A stretch of DNA of 27,795 bases from JAKOWB01 sp038363005. GTDB taxonomy: Bacteria; Pseudomonadota; Alphaproteobacteria; Kiloniellales; JACOMY01. Shown one piece after another: positions 1 through 7,191 of this stretch. The position numbers and the translations under genes are program-made. How positions within the stretch are numbered: position 1 is the stretch's first letter; every line of letters starts with the position of its first letter. The DNA lies in NCBI GenBank assembly GCA_038363005.1, contig JBBQBI010000037.1:1-27795 (forward strand). The letters are read 5' to 3'. The notes below the pieces were generated by a model. The model made no database searches. It saw only the letters and a program-made list of their open reading frames with translations, and was not told the DNA's origin.

Positions 1-141
1 GTACGCCGTGAAGGTCGCTCCGCCAGTCTCCGCAAGCACCTTCGTGATCGCCGCCGTCAGCGACGTCTTGCCATGGTCAACGTGGCCAATCGTGCCGACG
101 TTGCAGTGCGGCTTGTTCCGTTCAAACTTCGCCTTCGACAT
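1..141 (-). CDS. tuf: Elongation factor Tu, 5' end only (truncated by window edge)
   Basis: EF-Tu carries aminoacyl-tRNA to the ribosomal A site in the cytoplasm. Only the first 47 codons are present. They begin MSKAKFERNKPHCNVGTIGH, followed by the G1/P-loop motif GHVDHGKT at about residues 19-26, which is diagnostic for EF-Tu. The ATG is at 141-139, preceded by a GGAACGGAAGCG purine-rich stretch. The gene runs off the left edge. It lies downstream of tRNA-Tyr and tRNA-Gly on the same strand, the usual tRNA-tufB arrangement of proteobacteria, so co-transcription with the tRNAs is likely. Confidence 0.97.
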   Translation of the reverse strand, partial: MSKAKFERNKPHCNVGTIGHVDHGKTSLTAAITKVLAETGGATFTAY

Positions 142-280
142 CGCTTCCGTTCCTGCCTTGCTCGTCCGGTCCCTGATGTGGTCCCGGGCGCTGCCCGTTG
201 CCACACCGCTTGTTTATCCCGCTCGCCGTCGCTCTTCGCGGTCCGCCGCGCTAGCCGCGCCCCCCGGTCTCCCGGAAGAC

Positions 281-354
281 TGGAGCGGGTGAGGGGAATC
301 GAACCCCCGTCGTAAGCTTGGAAGGCTTCTGCTCTACCATTGAGCTACACCCGC
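281..354 (-). tRNA. tRNA-Gly (anticodon TCC)
   Basis: Read on the minus strand this is a 74-nt cloverleaf starting GCGGGTGTAGCTC and ending in an encoded CCA (281-283). The acceptor stem GCGGGTG pairs with CACCCGC. The T loop carries GGTTCGATTCC. The anticodon loop CTTCCAA (324-318) gives anticodon TCC at 322-320. It sits between tRNA-Tyr and tuf. Confidence 0.97.
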
Positions 355-496
355 GAAGCCTAGTGCTCGAACCACGCCCAACCGCGACCATCACTGCCCT
401 GGATCAGGCCTCTCTAACTCGTCCCGTTGCACCACCACCGCCGCCCGGCAACTGTCAGCCGGGCGACAGCCAACCGCGGCGGCAAAACCGAAGCGG

Positions 497-582
<86 letters not shown>

Positions 583-674
583 GCGTGCAACCAACGCTCT
601 CGAGATATTTGATCCAAAGCCGACAACAAACGTCGCCGCCGGGACGATTTCCTCCCGGCGAACGGCGAGCGCGC

Positions 675-702
675 ACTATGGCGAAAAGCGCCAGCGTGTC
701 AA
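675..702 (-). promoter_or_regulatory. Candidate sigma70 promoter of tRNA-Tyr / tRNA-Gly / tuf
   Basis: On the minus strand a perfect TTGACA (702-697) is followed after 16 bp by CATAGT (680-675), four of six matches to TATAAT. Transcription would start near 667, about 85 nt before tRNA-Tyr. The leader contains a hairpin with an 8-bp perfect stem (637-644 with 653-660). This is a motif match only, but the position is right for a strong stable-RNA promoter. Confidence 0.55.
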
Positions 703-790
703 CGGCAAAAGCCAAGCTATCCTCGACCCACTGGTCAAGGCGCCCGGCACCGTCTAGTAACCCCCCCATAGGGTGAGGAGCCTGCGGCAA

Positions 791-1837
791 ATGCGCAACA
801 AGAACAAGGGTCCCCGGACACCGGGACATCAGGACCGCGACAGCCGGGGCGGCGCGCCCAGCATGGCGCGTGGCGGCCCCAAGCGGCCGGAGGGCAAAGG
901 CTCGCGCCAGGAGGCTCCCGCCGGCCGTGCGACGCGTGCGCGGCCAGAGCAGGCCCGGCCAACACAACAAGCCAAGCCCGAGCGTTCCCCGCCCTCCACC
1001 CGGCAGGGCCGAGGCCAGGGTGAGCACGACCGCCCGTCGCAGGCCCCGCGCCCGCCCGCCGTCGCCGAGTCGGGCGGCGGTCATCGCCGTGGAGCCCGCA
1101 GTGAGGGCGCCGACTACTGGCTCTTTGGCCGCCACGCGGTGGAGGCCGCCCTGGCCAACCCGGTCCGCAACCTGCGGCGCCTGCTGCTGGCCGACAGCCC
1201 GGACGAGGCCCTGGCCCGCAAGCTGGCGACGCTGCGCCTGCCACTAGGACCTGAGGTGGTGGGCCGCGCCGCGCTGGAGGGCACGCTGCCGCCCGGTGCC
1301 GTGCACCAGGGCATGGCGCTGCGCGTCGAGCCGCTGTTCCAGCCCGGCATCCAGGTGTTCCTGAACGAACTGCACGACCGGCCGGCCGTTGTGGTGGCGC
1401 TGGACCACGTCACTGACCCGCACAATGTCGGCGCAATCCTGCGTTCGGCCGCCGCCTTCGGTGCCGCCGCCGTGCTGGCCACCACCGACCACGCCCCGGC
1501 GGAGAGCGGCGTGCTGGCCAAGACCGCGTCGGGCGGCCTCGAAGTGGTGCCCTATATCCGCGAGACCAATCTGGTCCGCGCCCTGGAGCTGCTGAAGCAG
1601 GGCGGCTTCTGGTGCTTCGGCCTGGACGAGGCCGGCGACGGGCTGCTCAACGCCGGCGAGGCCGCGGCCCGCAGCTGCCTGGTGCTGGGCGCCGAGGGCG
1701 AGGGGCTGCGTCGCTTGACCCGCGAGCGCTGCGATCGCCTTGTTCGGTTGCCCACCCGTCCGCCGATCGCCGCGCTGAACGTCTCCAACGCCGCCGCGGT
1801 GGCGCTCTACGAACTGCTGGGCCGCCCCTCCAGCTAA
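791..1837 (+). CDS. rlmB: 23S rRNA (guanosine-2'-O-)-methyltransferase RlmB (TrmH/SpoU family)
   Basis: Predicted to 2'-O-methylate 23S rRNA (G2251 in E. coli) using S-adenosylmethionine, through a knotted SPOUT fold. Residues 1 to about 110 are a low-complexity, Arg/Gly/Pro/Gln-rich extension. A SpoU substrate-binding domain follows (starting DYWLFGRHAVEAAL), then the methyltransferase domain. Its three SPOUT motifs are visible: DPHNVGAILRSAAAFGA (about residue 209), VLGAEGEGL (about 297) and LNVSNAAAVALYE (about 328). The ATG at 791 is chosen over the in-frame GTG at 773 because GAGGAG at 775-780 gives 10-nt spacing. It diverges from the tRNA-Tyr unit. The basic tail is longer than in E. 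coli RlmB, as in many alphaproteobacteria. TrmH-type tRNA specificity cannot be excluded. Confidence 0.9.
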   Translation: MRNKNKGPRTPGHQDRDSRGGAPSMARGGPKRPEGKGSRQEAPAGRATRARPEQARPTQQAKPERSPPSTRQGRGQGEHDRPSQAPRPPAVAESGGGHRRGARSEGADYWLFGRHAVEAALANPVRNLRRLLLADSPDEALARKLATLRLPLGPEVVGRAALEGTLPPGAVHQGMALRVEPLFQPGIQVFLNELHDRPAVVVALDHVTDPHNVGAILRSAAAFGAAAVLATTDHAPAESGVLAKTASGGLEVVPYIRETNLVRALELLKQGGFWCFGLDEAGDGLLNAGEAAARSCLVLGAEGEGLRRLTRERCDRLVRLPTRPPIAALNVSNAAAVALYELLGRPSS

Positions 1838-1864
1838 GGCGGCGCCCGCTCCAGACTCTCCACG

Positions 1865-2344
1865 CTATGCCGTGGGCGTGGCGGCAATCGTCAGGCGCGC
1901 AAAATCCAGCGGCGCCTTGTCGGGTGCCACCCAGACCCGCCGCGCCTCGACCGAAAACAGCGTCTCGCGGCGCCAGTGCTCCAGCGGCAGGTCGTGCGCT
2001 GCGAAGGCGCTGGACAGCAGCAGGCCGGCTTGGCGGTGCAGCGGCAGCTCCGCCGGCAGGCGGGCGCGGAAGTTCGCCAGCGCCAGCAGGTAGAACTGCG
2101 TAATGGTCTCGTGATAGCCGGCGCTGTCGGTGTTGGTCGTGCCGCTGGCCTGGTTGTAGCGCCAGATGATGCCCGGTAGGTCGCGCCGCAGCTCCAGGTC
2201 CGGCCGCTCCTGCATGAGATAGAGCGTCGCCAGCAGATGCGCCTGGTGAGTCCATTCGGCCTTGGGCAGGCTGCGGGCCAGCAGGCCCAGGCCGACGTAG
2301 CGGATCGGGGCATCGTCGGCGAAGGGCGGGGCGGCTGTTGGCAT
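1865..2344 (-). CDS. Conserved protein of unknown function (about 159 aa)
   Basis: I cannot assign a function. The protein resembles a widespread uncharacterised family that shares an early W/FTHxAHL motif (here EWTHQAHLLATLYLM, about residues 30-44) and a later GYHETITQFYL motif (about 75-85). Conserved His and Glu residues in both could bind a metal, but that is speculation. It appears all-helical, with no signal peptide or membrane segment. The ATG is at 2344-2342, with no clear Shine-Dalgarno but a short palindrome just upstream. It converges with rlmB (27-bp gap) and diverges from the cobalamin-domain gene. Confidence 0.7.
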   Translation of the reverse strand: MPTAAPPFADDAPIRYVGLGLLARSLPKAEWTHQAHLLATLYLMQERPDLELRRDLPGIIWRYNQASGTTNTDSAGYHETITQFYLLALANFRARLPAELPLHRQAGLLLSSAFAAHDLPLEHWRRETLFSVEARRVWVAPDKAPLDFARLTIAATPTA

Positions 2345-2346
2345 GG

Positions 2347-2361
2347 CCGGCAGACTGCCGG
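2347..2361. promoter_or_regulatory. 15-bp palindrome in a divergent intergenic region (candidate operator)
   Basis: CCGGCAG-A-CTGCCGG is a perfect 7+1+7 inverted repeat directly upstream of the start codon of the minus-strand gene (2344). It lies within the short region shared with the divergent cobalamin-domain gene. It could be an operator, or an mRNA hairpin near the ribosome-binding region of the minus-strand gene. The evidence is symmetry and position only. Confidence 0.35.
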
Positions 2362-2403
2362 GAATTCTGGTCCTCGGGAAGCGCCCGGCTGGACAGAGCT
2401 GCG

Positions 2404-4209
2404 GTGCCTCCGCACCATGGCCACCAGCGAGCTGGGAGCCGCCCCCTGATTACCACCGACAGCCTGACCGACCCGCGCCTGCGGCCTGGCGGCGACCTGC
2501 TCGCCGAGGGCCGCGCCCTGGCCGCCACCTGGCAGGTCGGCCCCTGCCCCTTTCTCAGCGACCGCCGCGTCGCCAGCGAGGCCGCCGCCAAGCGCCAGGC
2601 CATGGCCGGCGGCCGGGTGATGACGCACGCGCAGATTGGCTTCCGCGACCAGGACAAAAGCCGCCGCGCCTATGCCGAGATCTGGGAGGCGACGGCCAGG
2701 AACGGGCCGGCCGTCGATCGCTACGGTCTCTGCTGCGACTGGGCCATGGGCTATCCCCTGGCGCTGCGCGACAAGTACCCCAAGGGCACCGGCATGATGC
2801 TGGCGGGGCCAGAGGATTTCGTCGCGCTGGCCGCCATGGCCCCGGTGGCGCCCCACTTCGGCGACTTCATCATGGGCTTCCCGGCGGCGCTGGTGAATAC
2901 GCAGTACGCGCTGGCCGCCGGCTCGACCGCGATCGGCAACCTGGGCCAGTACTTCACCTTCCGCCTGCCGCACTGGGACGACGACGTGGCGGCGACCGAA
3001 GCCACGGTCCAGGCGCTGGGGCTGATCGCCGCCCAGCCGGTCGAGGTGCTGGTGCACTCCAACCTCGACGACGGCTTTGCCGCGCTCTACAGCGACGTCG
3101 CCTGCGCGCTCGGCCAGGTGCTGATCGAGCGGTACATCGTGCAGGAGCTGATCGGCGCGCCGCTGGCGCATTGCTATGGCCACCACTTCTCCGACCCGCT
3201 CGGCCGCCTGGCTTTCCAGCGTGCCCTGGCACGTGCCAACCCGACACCCGGCACCATGGTCTACGGCAACACCGTGGCCTATCGCGGCGGCGCGGCGGAG
3301 AATTTCGCCAGCCTGGCCGCCTATCTCATGATTGATATTGTTGGCCAGCGCCTGCTGCCGTCGGGCCACGCGGTCAACGCCGTGCCGGTGACCGAGAACA
3401 GCCGCATCCCCGACATCGACGAGGTGATCGAGGCACAGCTTTTTGCCCAGCGCCTGATCGAGCGCGGCGAAGGCCTGCCGCCGCTGGTCGACACCGCCGC
3501 CGTCGACCGGGTCGTCGAGCTGCTGCTGGCCGGCGCCGAGCGCTTCCGCGACCGCGTGCTGGCCGGCTTCGGCGACAGCGGGATCGATATTCAGGACCCG
3601 GCAGCCCTGCTGCTGGCACTGCGCCGCCAAGGCGCCAAGAGGCTGGAAGAGCTCTATGGCCCAGGTGCCGAGGCGCCGGAGGAGCCGCGCCACCGCACCC
3701 CGCTGTTGCGCGCCACCACTTTCGTCGAGCTGGCGGCCGATGCCGGACGGCGCCTTGCCGGCGTCGCCCCGGCGACGGTCACCGCGCTACGCCAGGCGGC
3801 GCCGCGCCTGCTGGTCGCCACCACCGACGTACACGAGCACGGCAAGCTGCTGCTGGAGCAGGTGTTCCGCGGCCTCGGCGTCGTCGTGCTGGACGGCGGC
3901 GTGGCGACCGATGCCGACGACCTGGCCGAGCTGGCACAGTTCGCCGGGGCCGAGGCCATTGCCGTCTCCACCTACAACGGCATCGCCCTGGCCTATGTCG
4001 AAGCGCTGCAGGCCGAACTCAAGGCGCGCGGCCTGGCTATCCCGGTGCTGGTCGGCGGCCGCCTGAACCAGGTGCCGGAGGGCACCAACTCCTCGCTGCC
4101 GGTGGACGTGACGGCGGAACTGGCCGCCGCCGGCGCCGTTGTGTGTCGCGAGGTCGAGGATGCCCTGCCCGCACTGCTCGCCGCCGCCGCGCGCCGGGTC
4201 CCGGCGTGA
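2404..4209 (+). CDS. Cobalamin-binding mutase-like protein (TIM-barrel-like body plus C-terminal B12 domain)
   Basis: The C-terminal about 150 residues form a B12-binding Rossmann domain. It shows DVHEHGK (the DxHxxG signature that supplies the cobalt-ligating His, D475/H477/G480 with this start), then AIAVSTYNG and VLVGGRLN. The roughly 400-residue body (GFPAALVNTQYALAAGSTAIGN, CYGHHFSDP, MVYGNTVAYRGG) is reminiscent of the glutamate-mutase E-subunit barrel. The protein would then be a fused catalytic-plus-cobalamin subunit. The substrate is unknown, and I cannot rule out another B12 enzyme or a methyl-transfer role. The start is uncertain: no ATG occurs in frame until 2601, which would remove conserved-looking sequence. 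GTG 2404 is given here; TTG 2338, CTG 2446 and ATT 2449 (after GGGAG) are alternatives. The stop overlaps the next gene by 4 bp. Confidence 0.72.
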   Translation: MPPHHGHQRAGSRPLITTDSLTDPRLRPGGDLLAEGRALAATWQVGPCPFLSDRRVASEAAAKRQAMAGGRVMTHAQIGFRDQDKSRRAYAEIWEATARNGPAVDRYGLCCDWAMGYPLALRDKYPKGTGMMLAGPEDFVALAAMAPVAPHFGDFIMGFPAALVNTQYALAAGSTAIGNLGQYFTFRLPHWDDDVAATEATVQALGLIAAQPVEVLVHSNLDDGFAALYSDVACALGQVLIERYIVQELIGAPLAHCYGHHFSDPLGRLAFQRALARANPTPGTMVYGNTVAYRGGAAENFASLAAYLMIDIVGQRLLPSGHAVNAVPVTENSRIPDIDEVIEAQLFAQRLIERGEGLPPLVDTAAVDRVVELLLAGAERFRDRVLAGFGDSGIDIQDPAALLLALRRQGAKRLEELYGPGAEAPEEPRHRTPLLRATTFVELAADAGRRLAGVAPATVTALRQAAPRLLVATTDVHEHGKLLLEQVFRGLGVVVLDGGVATDADDLAELAQFAGAEAIAVSTYNGIALAYVEALQAELKARGLAIPVLVGGRLNQVPEGTNSSLPVDVTAELAAAGAVVCREVEDALPALLAAAARRVPA

Positions 4210-4970
4210 AAATCGCCTGGCTCGGCGTCGGCCACCTGGCGCGCTACTGCGTTCCGCCGCTGGTAGAGCGCTTCGGCGCCGGCGCCATTGTGCTGTCGCC
4301 GCGCGGCGCCGAGGCCAGCGTCGCGCTGGCCGGCGAGCTGAGCCTTCAGGTGGCCAGCGACAACGCCGCGCTGGTGGCGGCTGCCGACCTTGTCATCCTG
4401 GCACCCCGCCCGGGGGCTGCCCTGGCGGCGGTCAGCGGCCTGCCGTGGCGCGCCGAGCAGACGGTGGTTTCGCTCTGCGCCGGGCTACCGTTGGCGACCT
4501 TGGCGGCTGCCGTGGCACCGGCCCGCCTCTGCCGCGCCATGCCGGTACTGGCCGCGCGCTGGGGCGAGAGCCCGACCCTGCTGTTCCCTGACGCGCCACC
4601 GTCCCGGCAGGCGCTGGCCGCCTGGGGGCCGGTGCTGGCCGTCGTCGACGAGGCCAGCTTCGAAGCCGCGTCCTGTGCCGCCGTCTTCTATTCCTGGCTG
4701 ATGCGGCTGCAGGGCGAGCTGGCGGACACCCTGGCTGGGGCCGGCCTGCCGGCCGAGCTGGCACGTCGCTTGACGGCGCAGACCTTCCGCGCGGCCGGCA
4801 CAGTCGGGCGCGAGGATCTGGGGCAAAGCCTGCCGGACATTGTCGCCGCGCTCTGCTCGCCCGGCTCCTTCAGCCGGCAGGGCCTGCTGGCCCTGGAGGG
4901 CAGCGGTGCCTTTCCGCCCTGGCGTCAGGCGACGCAGGAGATTCTGGAACTCTTGCGAAGAAAGCCGTGA
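4206..4970 (+). CDS. NAD(P)-dependent oxidoreductase, pyrroline-5-carboxylate reductase-like
   Basis: A 254-aa protein with an N-terminal Rossmann fold (VKIAWLGVGHLARY, GxGxxA nucleotide-binding loop) and a second strand ending IVLSPR. LVILAPRP and VVSLCAGLPL follow, in the positions seen in ProC and related imine/beta-hydroxyacid dehydrogenases. The helical C-terminal half (FYSWLMRLQGELADTLAGAGL) corresponds to the ProC dimerisation domain, and RRLTAQTFRAAG matches its conserved helix. The GTG start at 4206 overlaps the preceding TGA (GTGA), implying translational coupling to the cobalamin-domain gene and a shared pathway. It is too divergent to be called the housekeeping ProC; the substrate is probably a related imine or amino ketone. 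Confidence 0.72.
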   Translation: MKIAWLGVGHLARYCVPPLVERFGAGAIVLSPRGAEASVALAGELSLQVASDNAALVAAADLVILAPRPGAALAAVSGLPWRAEQTVVSLCAGLPLATLAAAVAPARLCRAMPVLAARWGESPTLLFPDAPPSRQALAAWGPVLAVVDEASFEAASCAAVFYSWLMRLQGELADTLAGAGLPAELARRLTAQTFRAAGTVGREDLGQSLPDIVAALCSPGSFSRQGLLALEGSGAFPPWRQATQEILELLRRKP

Positions 4971-5050
4971 GCCCGGGCAACTCATTGGCGCTTCTCACGT
5001 TGTCCATGGAAGGTGCGTAGACACCCAACAATTCGAGGAGCCCCTGACCT

Positions 5051-5524
5051 ATGCGTATTGCTTCCCTGATGCTCGCCTCCGCGATGGTGCTCGGCGCCAG
5101 CGGTGCGATGGCCCAGACCAACACCAGCAGCCAGACCATCCCTGTCCTCTGGCCCGAGAATGCCGACAGCAACGCCGACGGCATGATTTCCAAGGACGAG
5201 GCCATGGAACTGGCCGAGCGCCGGTTCGACGCCTACGACCATGACAGCAACGGCGACATCTCCCAGGCCGAATGGCGCATGGTGATCGAGACGCACATGG
5301 CCGAGGCCATGAAGATGAATGCCAAGGTGAAGGGCCCGACCGATATGGATACCTTCACCATGAACACCTTCAACACCCACGACACCAACCATGACGGCAT
5401 GATCGAGCGCAGCGAGTGGAACCAGCGGGTGGAGATGCACTTCGCCATGATGGACCACAACGGCGACGGCATGGTCGACGGCGACGAAGTTCAGATGATG
5501 CAGAGCCAGAAGAAGGGCAACTAA
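5051..5524 (+). CDS. Exported EF-hand calcium-binding protein with four EF loops
   Basis: A 157-aa protein with a typical Sec signal peptide (MRIASLMLASAMVLGASGAMA, likely cut before Q22), so probably periplasmic or secreted. Four canonical 12-residue EF loops can be read: DSNADGMISKDE (39-50), DHDSNGDISQAE (63-74), DTNHDGMIERSE (111-122) and DHNGDGMVDGDE (135-146). All keep Asp1, Asp/Asn3, Asp/Asn5, Gly6 and Glu12. GAGGAG at 5035-5040 gives good spacing to the ATG. A likely role is Ca2+ buffering or sensing in the envelope; no enzymatic domain is present. A second, smaller EF-hand gene lies 640 bp downstream on the same strand. Confidence 0.9.
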   Translation: MRIASLMLASAMVLGASGAMAQTNTSSQTIPVLWPENADSNADGMISKDEAMELAERRFDAYDHDSNGDISQAEWRMVIETHMAEAMKMNAKVKGPTDMDTFTMNTFNTHDTNHDGMIERSEWNQRVEMHFAMMDHNGDGMVDGDEVQMMQSQKKGN

Positions 5525-5588
5525 ACCCTCCCACACCACTGGTTTTTGCGAGGCCCGCTTGGCACGCCGCCGGGCGGGCCTTCGACTG

Positions 5589-6053
5589 TCAGCTGTCGAC
5601 TTCCGCCTGGTAGAAGCAGCGGCGGAAGCGTTGCTCGCCGTCCGGTGTGTAACCATCGGGCAGCCAGCCCTGGTGACGGTAGAAGCCCGCCGCCCGGGTG
5701 CCGGGATCGGTGGAGAGCCAGGCACTGGCAAAGCCCTGCGCCGCCAGCCAGCGCTCCGTCGCCGCCAGCAGCGCCTTGCCCAGGCCGCGCCCCTCCGCTT
5801 CCGGCCGCAGGAACAGCGCCCAGAGTGTCGGTCCGCAGCCCAGCGGCTGGCCGCTGGAAGCCATGGCGAATCCCTGGATTCGATCCGCCTCCAGCGCGAC
5901 GAAACTGCCGCCCTCGGCCAGCACGCCGCGCACCCGCTCCGCCGTCACCAGGTGGCGGTAGGCCGGGTCCAGCCGGTTCTCCCGCACGCCCAGGCGTAGC
6001 GCCAGGGTCTCATCGAGATCGGCTTCGGTCATGTGGCGGATCAACGCAGGCAT
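5589..6053 (-). CDS. GNAT family N-acetyltransferase
   Basis: A 154-aa single-domain GNAT protein that would transfer an acetyl group from acetyl-CoA to an unidentified amine. The acetyl-CoA-binding motif A is clear: LWALFLRPEAEGRGLGKALL, where EGRGLGK is the pyrophosphate loop (Q/RxxGxG/A). It is followed by AWLSTDPGTRAAGFYRHQGW, the usual motif B (FYxxxGW). The N-terminus IRHMTEADLDETLALR is the standard beta1-alpha1 of the fold. The ATG at 6053 is chosen because it precedes this strand directly; ATG 6032 is less likely. It is transcribed against both flanking EF-hand genes. Confidence 0.85.
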   Translation of the reverse strand: MPALIRHMTEADLDETLALRLGVRENRLDPAYRHLVTAERVRGVLAEGGSFVALEADRIQGFAMASSGQPLGCGPTLWALFLRPEAEGRGLGKALLAATERWLAAQGFASAWLSTDPGTRAAGFYRHQGWLPDGYTPDGEQRFRRCFYQAEVDS

Positions 6054-6164
6054 GGCGCTTGATAACCGTCGGCCGAGGGATGGCCAAGGGCGTCGTGGCG
6101 TAACAGACTGCAATGCCGTGGCTCTCCCCCTCGCCCGCGGCGCTTCAATGGAGTGCAAGCGACT

Positions 6165-6497
6165 ATGCGCAATGTCCTCTGGTTCCTCGCCGGCGGTGTC
6201 GTGATCGGTGGCGCCGTCGCCGCCTTCTTCGTGTTCATGGGCCCGCACCGCGGCGGGCGCGAACATGCCCGCAACGACGAGCCGGTCACCCGCGCCTCGA
6301 TCGAGGCGAAGCAGGATGCCCGCTTCGTCAAGCTCGACGCCGACGGCGACGGCAACCTCTCGAAGGCCGAATGGAGTGCCCTCGCCCTGTCGCGCTTCGA
6401 TGCCGCCGACACCAACCATGACGGCACGCTGACCAAGGACGAGATGGAAGCCGCCCGCAAGGCCAACAAGGGCAAGGCGGACGACGACCAGTCCTGA
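6165..6497 (+). CDS. Membrane-anchored EF-hand protein with two EF loops
   Basis: A 110-aa protein. Residues 4-26 (VLWFLAGGVVIGGAVAAFF) form one hydrophobic segment, an uncleaved anchor or a signal peptide. A charged linker and a pair of canonical EF loops follow: DADGDGNLSKAE (58-69) and DTNHDGTLTKDE (82-93). The tail is Lys/Asp-rich. ATG 6165 is preferred over the upstream GTG 6153 because GGAG at 6150-6153 fits ATG 6165. The loops resemble those of the larger EF-hand protein at 5051-5524, suggesting a paralogous pair acting in the envelope. Confidence 0.85.
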   Translation: MRNVLWFLAGGVVIGGAVAAFFVFMGPHRGGREHARNDEPVTRASIEAKQDARFVKLDADGDGNLSKAEWSALALSRFDAADTNHDGTLTKDEMEAARKANKGKADDDQS

Positions 6498-6512
6498 TCT
6501 TTTGCCGCGATC

Positions 6513-7091
6513 TCAGAAACTGGGCGGGGTACAGGCGGAGACGATGACCGTCTCATCCCGCCCAGGATTGCGGAAGCGGTGCGGCGCGCGGCTGTCGAAG
6601 GCATAGGCGTCGCCGGCCTTCAGCAGGAAGCGTTCCTCGCCCACCGTCAGCTCCAGGGTGCCCTGGATCACCACGCCGCCCTCCTCCGCCTCATGCGTCA
6701 AGGGGTGCTCGCCGGAGTCGGCGCCGGGGGCGTAGCGCTCGTGCAGGATCTGCAGTCCCTTGCCGGTCAGGTCGCGGCCAACCTGGCGATAGGAGATCTT
6801 GCCGCCGCCGATCTCGGTCAACTCTCCGGCGCGAAACACGATCTGCGCCTTGCCCGGCGCCTCGCCGGCAAAGAACTGCGCCAAGGTCAGCGGGAAGCCG
6901 GCCAGCACCTTCTTCAGCATGCCGACCGAGGGGCTGGTGCCGTTCTGCTCGATCAGCGAGATCGCCGCATTCGACACGCCGGCCTGGCGGGCCAGGGCGC
7001 GCTGCGACAGGCCGTGGCGTTCGCGCAGGCTGCGCAGGCGCTGGCCGACATCGAAGTCCTCATCCGCGAGGTCGTTAAGTGTGTTGAGCAT
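6513..7091 (-). CDS. puuR: XRE-family transcriptional regulator with C-terminal cupin domain (PuuR-like)
   Basis: A 192-aa repressor-type protein. An N-terminal helix-turn-helix (VGQRLRSLRERHGLSQRALA, then QAGVSNAAISLIEQ) is joined to a C-terminal RmlC-like cupin (HERYAPGADSGEHPLTHEAE, then GDAYAFDSRAPHRFRNPG). This is the architecture and length of PuuR, the putrescine-utilisation repressor. It is divergent from an aminotransferase gene, with puuA and puuB farther along, which fits a polyamine-responsive regulator. ATG 7091 is preferred; an upstream ATG at 7133 would add 14 residues ahead of the domain and overlap candidate operator sequence. The ligand is inferred from context, not shown. 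Confidence 0.82.
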   Translation of the reverse strand: MLNTLNDLADEDFDVGQRLRSLRERHGLSQRALARQAGVSNAAISLIEQNGTSPSVGMLKKVLAGFPLTLAQFFAGEAPGKAQIVFRAGELTEIGGGKISYRQVGRDLTGKGLQILHERYAPGADSGEHPLTHEAEEGGVVIQGTLELTVGEERFLLKAGDAYAFDSRAPHRFRNPGRDETVIVSACTPPSF

Positions 7092-7111
7092 ATTTAACAA
7101 TCTCTGCCATT

Positions 7112-7140
7112 TTGCCCCAATCGGCAAGAGCATTGTCAAT
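7112..7140. promoter_or_regulatory. Candidate operator/promoter region between puuR-like gene and aminotransferase
   Basis: The 100-bp divergent spacer (7092-7191) is clearly AT-richer than its flanks and holds two symmetric elements. One is TTGCC-N6-GGCAA (7112-7127). The other is the odd palindrome ATTG-T-CAAT (7132-7140), whose minus strand contains TTGACA. A divergent XRE repressor would be expected to bind here and control both genes. I see no close match to the E. coli PuuR box. Confidence 0.4.
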
Positions 7141-7191
7141 TATCCTAAGCAGGTGTAGGGTCGCGGCCTCATTGCCGAAAGGGCCCCAGCC

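Noticed and set aside
1891..3693. Long minus-strand open frame of 600 codons opposite the B12 mutase-like gene
   Set aside because: The translation is an Arg/Ala/Gly/Gln-rich shadow of the plus-strand gene and shows no recognisable domain. The plus-strand frame has a clear B12 motif.
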